Of a stretch of DNA of 8,520 nt, positions 5,264 through 8,520 are shown in pieces; position 1 is the stretch's first letter, and each line of letters opens with the position of its first letter. Source of the DNA: Deltaproteobacteria bacterium (GTDB lineage: Bacteria; Myxococcota; Myxococcia; Myxococcales; Myxococcaceae); the NCBI GenBank assembly GCA_016875515.1, contig VGRA01000081.1, positions 1-8,520 on the forward strand. Direction: 5' to 3'. The notes below the pieces were generated by a model. The model had not been told where the DNA came from. It did no database searches and worked only from the letters and a program-made list of their open reading frames with translations. Made by a program: the position numbers and the translations under genes.

Positions 5264-6957
5264 CAGCGCCCCAGCCGCCGCGCCCGCTGGTCCAGGTAGA
5301 GGGACGAGGGCTCCACCGCCCGTTCGCCTGCGGCTTCCACCCCGTCCTCCGGCGCCGTACCCACTCCCCACCCGAACAGCGCGGCGCCCAGGTCCTCCAG
5401 CGCGGTGGACACGGAGGCAAAACCGCGCGGGGCCACCACGAAGCCGTGGCCGAACTGGTACGCCCGCAGCACGCCCTGCCCGTCCCCGGCGCAGTTCCAC
5501 ACCACGTTTTGCGTGGCGGTGTGTCCCGCCTGGCTGCTCCAGCCGCCGCGGTTCACCAGGGCCAGGCCGTCCCGGAAGGTGGAGCGGTCGAACAGGTTGG
5601 CGTGGGCGAGCGCGCGGTGGGTCTCGGACAGGCCTGGCTGCGTGAGCAACGACGTCCGGCTGTCCCGCGCCAGCCCGTTCTCGGAGAGCACGTCCAGCCA
5701 GACGCAGCCGCTGGTGCCGAACTCCCAATTTTGAATGAAATTGTGGCGGCCGCCACTGCCGGCGCACCCGCGCGTCAGCACCTCGTTGGCCTGTCGAAGC
5801 TCGAACAGGTAGCCATTCCCGCCGCTGCCTCGGTTCTGCACCTCGCCCAGCCGGACGCGCTCCAAGGTGACGCGGCGGCTGGCCCGGACGAGCACCCCCG
5901 AGGACTGCAGGTGCGCCGCGGTGTCTGGCCGCGCGGGGAAGGACGCGACGTCCCGCATCCAGCCGTCCCTCACGCCCAGGAACTGGACGGCGTGGACCTG
6001 GTCACCGGACCACGCGGCGCCCTCCTCCACGGCATTGGACAGCCCGAGCGACTGGATGCCCACCTCCACGGTCCGCCCGGACACCGCGCGGAGGCTGGCC
6101 CCGTCCCGCACCTTCGCCGGGTAGCGGAGCGGCACGTCCAGCTGTACGCGGTGCGGTTGCGTGCCGGTGTCCACCGACACCACGGTGCGCCACGCGAACG
6201 GCTGCCACGTCCGGTGGAAGGTGAAGGCCTGCGTGTCCCAGCGTCCCTCCATGCCGTGCTCGGCGACGAAGGCATCCGTGAGGGTCCACCCGACCGCGAC
6301 CTCGTCACCGGGGGACAGGGCGGTGGCGTCGGACAGTTCCACGGTGTGCGCGAGGGCCGCCGCGTCCGAGGCGAGCGGGACGTCGGCGCCGAGCGACAGC
6401 TCCCCGCCCACCGTCAGGTTCGCGCCGAACGAGAGCCCCGGGTGGGTGGACGGGGCGGCGGCGAGGACGAGCCGGGTCTGGGTGGGCCCGGCCCCGGCGA
6501 GCACCACGTGGGGGTGTCGGAGGTGGAGCAGGCCGTCCACGCGGTACTGGCCGGGCGGCAGGTACACCGTCCCGCCGTCCGCGCCGGCAGCGTCCAGCGC
6601 GGCCTGGAGGGCCGCGGTGGCATCCGCGCCCCCGTCCGGGTCCGCGCCATAGCCGGACACCACGTCCAGCACGGGGGCGGGGAGCGCCTCGGGCGGGTCC
6701 ACCTCGCCCGCGTGGTACCCGGCGAAGGAGAAGTCATGCAGGAAGCGGCCGCCGTCCAGCGCGAATCCGGGGCTCCAGTGCTCCGGGTACAGCGCGCTGC
6801 GGAACGTGGCGCCGGCGTCCAGTGGGGGGGCTGACTCCGGGGCTTGTGCGCCCGTGCCGCCGCCCGGTGCGGTGACAGGGGCCGGGGCGCAGGCCAGCGC
6901 GGTGAGCCAAGCCAGGCAGAGCGCGGCGCAAGGGGCGTGGAAGCGGCCGAGGCTCAC
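5263..6957 (-). CDS. Secreted right-handed beta-helix protein (pectate-lyase-3-like), putative lipoprotein
   Basis: This encodes 564 residues from GTG 6957, whose start overlaps the TGA of the upstream FliB-like gene as GTGA. No Shine-Dalgarno is present (the preceding bases are pyrimidine-rich), so translation is probably coupled. The N-terminus is a signal sequence ending ALAC (Cys23), an imperfect lipobox, followed by a Pro/Gly/Thr-rich linker typical of a tethered lipoprotein. Residues 98-165 (DVVSGYGADPDGG, then ADATAALQAALDAAGADGG, TVYLPPGQYRV) match the N-terminal turn of pectate lyase superfamily 3 proteins. Residues about 290-510 read as repeated short strands of a parallel beta-helix, including RHNFIQNWEFGTSGCVW (404-420). 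That fold covers polysaccharide lyases, glycosidases and phage-spike-like binders, so activity cannot be assigned; surface polysaccharide binding or cleavage is the best guess. The protein contains only one lysine (K282). Confidence 0.85.
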   Translation of the reverse strand: MSLGRFHAPCAALCLAWLTALACAPAPVTAPGGGTGAQAPESAPPLDAGATFRSALYPEHWSPGFALDGGRFLHDFSFAGYHAGEVDPPEALPAPVLDVVSGYGADPDGGADATAALQAALDAAGADGGTVYLPPGQYRVDGLLHLRHPHVVLAGAGPTQTRLVLAAAPSTHPGLSFGANLTVGGELSLGADVPLASDAAALAHTVELSDATALSPGDEVAVGWTLTDAFVAEHGMEGRWDTQAFTFHRTWQPFAWRTVVSVDTGTQPHRVQLDVPLRYPAKVRDGASLRAVSGRTVEVGIQSLGLSNAVEEGAAWSGDQVHAVQFLGVRDGWMRDVASFPARPDTAAHLQSSGVLVRASRRVTLERVRLGEVQNRGSGGNGYLFELRQANEVLTRGCAGSGGRHNFIQNWEFGTSGCVWLDVLSENGLARDSRTSLLTQPGLSETHRALAHANLFDRSTFRDGLALVNRGGWSSQAGHTATQNVVWNCAGDGQGVLRAYQFGHGFVVAPRGFASVSTALEDLGAALFGWGVGTAPEDGVEAAGERAVEPSSLYLDQRARRLGR

Positions 6958-8183
6958 GCGCGGAGGAACGGGAAGAGCCGGGGCATCACGTCCCAGCCCC
7001 GGGCATGGAACGCGGCGCGGGCCTCTCGCACGAACTGGGGATCGTGCTGGTAGCGGCGGCAGAACACGTGCACCGTCTCCACCAGCGCTGCAGCGTCCGG
7101 CAACGTCTCCCCCGTGCAGCGGGCGGCCAGCATCAGCCGCAGCACGCCGAACCGCAGGACGACATCCAGGTAGTGGGCGAAGGGCGAGGCCCGGTCGAAC
7201 GGGAAGGCCTCGCGGAACAGCTCGTTCAGCAGGTAGTGCTCGAGCAGCAGGGGGGCGGAGGCCGCGAGCGCCGCGGGGAGGCGCGCCACGCCCCGCTCGT
7301 AGCGCTCGCGCAGCAACGAGGGCTCGCCCCGGCCGTCCTCACCGGCGCCACCGAGCCCCTCGGCCACCGCGGCCAGCACGCGCCCCTGGACCGGAGAGGG
7401 CGGGGCGCCCAGCCCGGTGCGCAGCAGCGGCGCAAACACGGCGGCCTGCTCGGCGTGGTGCGGCTCGGTGGCCTCCAGCGCGGCGAGCAGGCCCGGGGCT
7501 GAGAGCTGGGACTGGAACTGCTCCAGCAGCGCGCGCGTCGCCGCCCCGCCGCCCCGCTGCAGCAACGCGTCCAGCTGCTCGCAGAACATCCCCAGCACGG
7601 CAAGGCGGGCCCATGGCTTCACCTCGCGCGCGCGGGCGAGCTGCAGGCAGAACACGCGCACCGCGGAGGCGTCCTCCTGGGACAGCCCGCCGGACAGTGG
7701 CAAGTGCGTCACCATCCCTGGGCGAATGGGCAGCTCTGTATCCAGGAATTCGAAGGCGTCCGGGGACAGGAGGGCCAGCCGGGCGGCCTCCGGACAGGAG
7801 AGGCTCATCCCCTGCGAGAGCTCGTCCCCCACGGCGCGGGTGAAGCGGGGGTAGCTGAAGCAGCTGTTGGCCAGCCCCTCCGCCCCCAGCCGCTTGTGCA
7901 CGCCGCACAGGCCGCCCTCGAGCATCGGGCAGCGGAGCGTCCCCGGGGCAGGGCGGATCCACGCGAAGTCCTGGTCCCCGGTGGGGGCCGGTTCCGGCTG
8001 CACAGACTCCTTTAGCTGCTGTTGCAGAGGCGACGGGGGCAGCGCCTGGAAGCGCGCGTAGGCCTCCCGGTCCACGTTCACCTTCCACCCGCTGCAGCAG
8101 GTATCCGGGCACTTGTCCTGCGTGCAGGCGAAGCGCGTGACGTAGCGCGGCAGAAGCGCGGGGAGGTGAGGGATGCCGGTCAC
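6954..8183 (-). CDS. FliB-type lysine N-methylase homologue (copy 2, Cys-cluster protein)
   Basis: This encodes 409 residues if started at GTG 8183, which aligns with the ATG of the paralogue. GTG 8201 would add six residues, and neither has a clear ribosome-binding site. Numbered from 8201, the cysteines are C26-TQDK-C31-PDT-CC(35-36)-SGW, C91-PMLEGGL-C99, C114 in NSCFSYPR and C136 in LSCPEAA. All eight have counterparts in the copy at 3979-5205. Over the last 97 residues I count 68 identical positions between the two. The family is the FliB/flagellin lysine N-methylase group, cytoplasmic, with lysine methylation reported for Salmonella FliB. It is the first gene of the apparent three-gene operon, overlaps the beta-helix gene by four bases, and is divergent from the lipoprotein gene at 8242. 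In an organism without visible flagellar genes the substrate is open. The two copies may act on different targets or form a heteromer; both ideas are inference. Confidence 0.85.
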   Translation of the reverse strand: MTGIPHLPALLPRYVTRFACTQDKCPDTCCSGWKVNVDREAYARFQALPPSPLQQQLKESVQPEPAPTGDQDFAWIRPAPGTLRCPMLEGGLCGVHKRLGAEGLANSCFSYPRFTRAVGDELSQGMSLSCPEAARLALLSPDAFEFLDTELPIRPGMVTHLPLSGGLSQEDASAVRVFCLQLARAREVKPWARLAVLGMFCEQLDALLQRGGGAATRALLEQFQSQLSAPGLLAALEATEPHHAEQAAVFAPLLRTGLGAPPSPVQGRVLAAVAEGLGGAGEDGRGEPSLLRERYERGVARLPAALAASAPLLLEHYLLNELFREAFPFDRASPFAHYLDVVLRFGVLRLMLAARCTGETLPDAAALVETVHVFCRRYQHDPQFVREARAAFHARGWDVMPRLFPFLRA

Positions 8184-8241
8184 GGGGCGAAAGGGTAGCA
8201 CGAGGGGACATAACGGCCTGGCCTGGTTGATACTGGCCGCC

Positions 8242-8520
8242 GTGCGTCACGGGTTGACCGCCTCGCTGCTCCTTCTCACCGCCTGTGCCCCCGGCGCGGG
8301 TGGGGGTGGACCGCTCGTCGTGGAGGGCCCCCCGGCGGCGCCGCCGGTGGAGCGGGTGGTGGGGGCGCCGCTGGAGGGGGACGAGGTGGCCGTCCTGGAT
8401 GCCTCCCCGGCGAGCCTTCCGCTCGGAATCGAGTGGGTGGACGGGCGCATCGTGGCGTGGAGCGGGGGCGGGGCGTGGGGCCGCACCGACGCGCAGTCCT
8501 GGAAGGGGCTGCCGTGGGGC
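8242..8520 (+). CDS. Lipoprotein, N-terminal part (3' truncated by window)
   Basis: An open frame of 93 codons starts at GTG 8242 and runs off the right edge without a stop. The N-terminus MRHGLTASLLLLTAC is a short but convincing lipoprotein signal with lipobox LTAC (Cys15), followed by a Gly/Pro-rich tether. The residue after Cys is Ala, not an Asp retention signal, so outer-membrane sorting is plausible. After the tether come short strand-like pieces (LGIEWVDGRIVAWSGGGAWGRTD, then AQSWKGLPWG). The TDAQSW segment resembles an Asp-box turn, so a beta-propeller-like repeat domain may follow outside the window; this is tentative. A TTG at 8227 would add five residues. The gene is divergent from the FliB-like gene, and the gap between the two is about 40-60 bases, depending on that gene's start. 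Confidence 0.75.
   Translation, partial: MRHGLTASLLLLTACAPGAGGGGPLVVEGPPAAPPVERVVGAPLEGDEVAVLDASPASLPLGIEWVDGRIVAWSGGGAWGRTDAQSWKGLPWG

Noticed and set aside
4414..6834. 806-codon open frame on the plus strand across the FliB-like and beta-helix genes
   Set aside because: It is antisense to two well-supported genes and spans their junction. Its sequence is Arg/Gly-rich and shows no recognisable fold.
3979..8183. Naming the two Cys-cluster genes fliB as flagellin methylases
   Set aside because: No flagellin or flagellar gene is visible and the probable host group is mostly aflagellate. Only family membership is supported.
8202..8241. Possible -10-like boxes (GATACT on plus, TTATGT on minus) in the divergent gap before the lipoprotein gene
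   Set aside because: Only partial matches without proper -35 partners. The gap is too short and unspecific to call promoters.

Overview
The window is very GC-rich and strongly G/C-biased at third codon positions. It carries a MYXO-CTERM-type C-terminal sorting tail, Cys-rich CGDG repeats ahead of that tail, and several lipoprotein or signal-peptide genes. Together these point to a myxobacterium (Myxococcota, most likely Myxococcaceae or a close relative). This is an inference from gene content and base composition; no marker gene is present.

Left part (1-1960): the 3' end of a plus-strand gene for a beta-barrel-like protein (to 539) meets, tail to tail, a minus-strand gene for a small secreted outer-membrane barrel (571-1092). 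Upstream of the latter, on the same strand, is a short-chain dehydrogenase/reductase (1163-1912) whose catalytic tyrosine position is isoleucine. The leader of the small barrel gene can fold into an interrupted hairpin that pairs its Shine-Dalgarno sequence. A 48-bp gap with a 14-bp perfect palindrome separates the SDR from the next, divergent gene.

Middle (1961-3994): a 677-residue secreted multidomain protein on the plus strand. It has a signal peptide, a phosphodiester glycosidase (NAGPA-like) domain, a Golvesin/XLY-like beta domain, six CGDG Cys-rich repeats, a Gly linker and a MYXO-CTERM anchor. Its last 16 bases overlap the end of the next, convergent gene.

Right part (8183 down to 3979, minus strand): an apparent three-gene operon. 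In transcription order it is a FliB-type Cys-cluster lysine N-methylase homologue, a secreted right-handed beta-helix (pectate-lyase-3-like) protein, and a second FliB homologue. The first two genes share a GTGA start/stop overlap. The last two are separated by about 40-60 bases holding a strong GC hairpin. The two FliB proteins are clear paralogues and keep eight cysteines at equivalent positions. In a lineage expected to lack flagella, their target is probably not flagellin. The pairing of two such enzymes with a surface beta-helix protein is the most interesting system-level signal here.

Far right (8242-8520): the beginning of a divergent plus-strand lipoprotein gene that runs off the window. 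No tRNA, rRNA, CRISPR array, transposase or insertion sequence was seen. There is no gene-free stretch over 100 bases.
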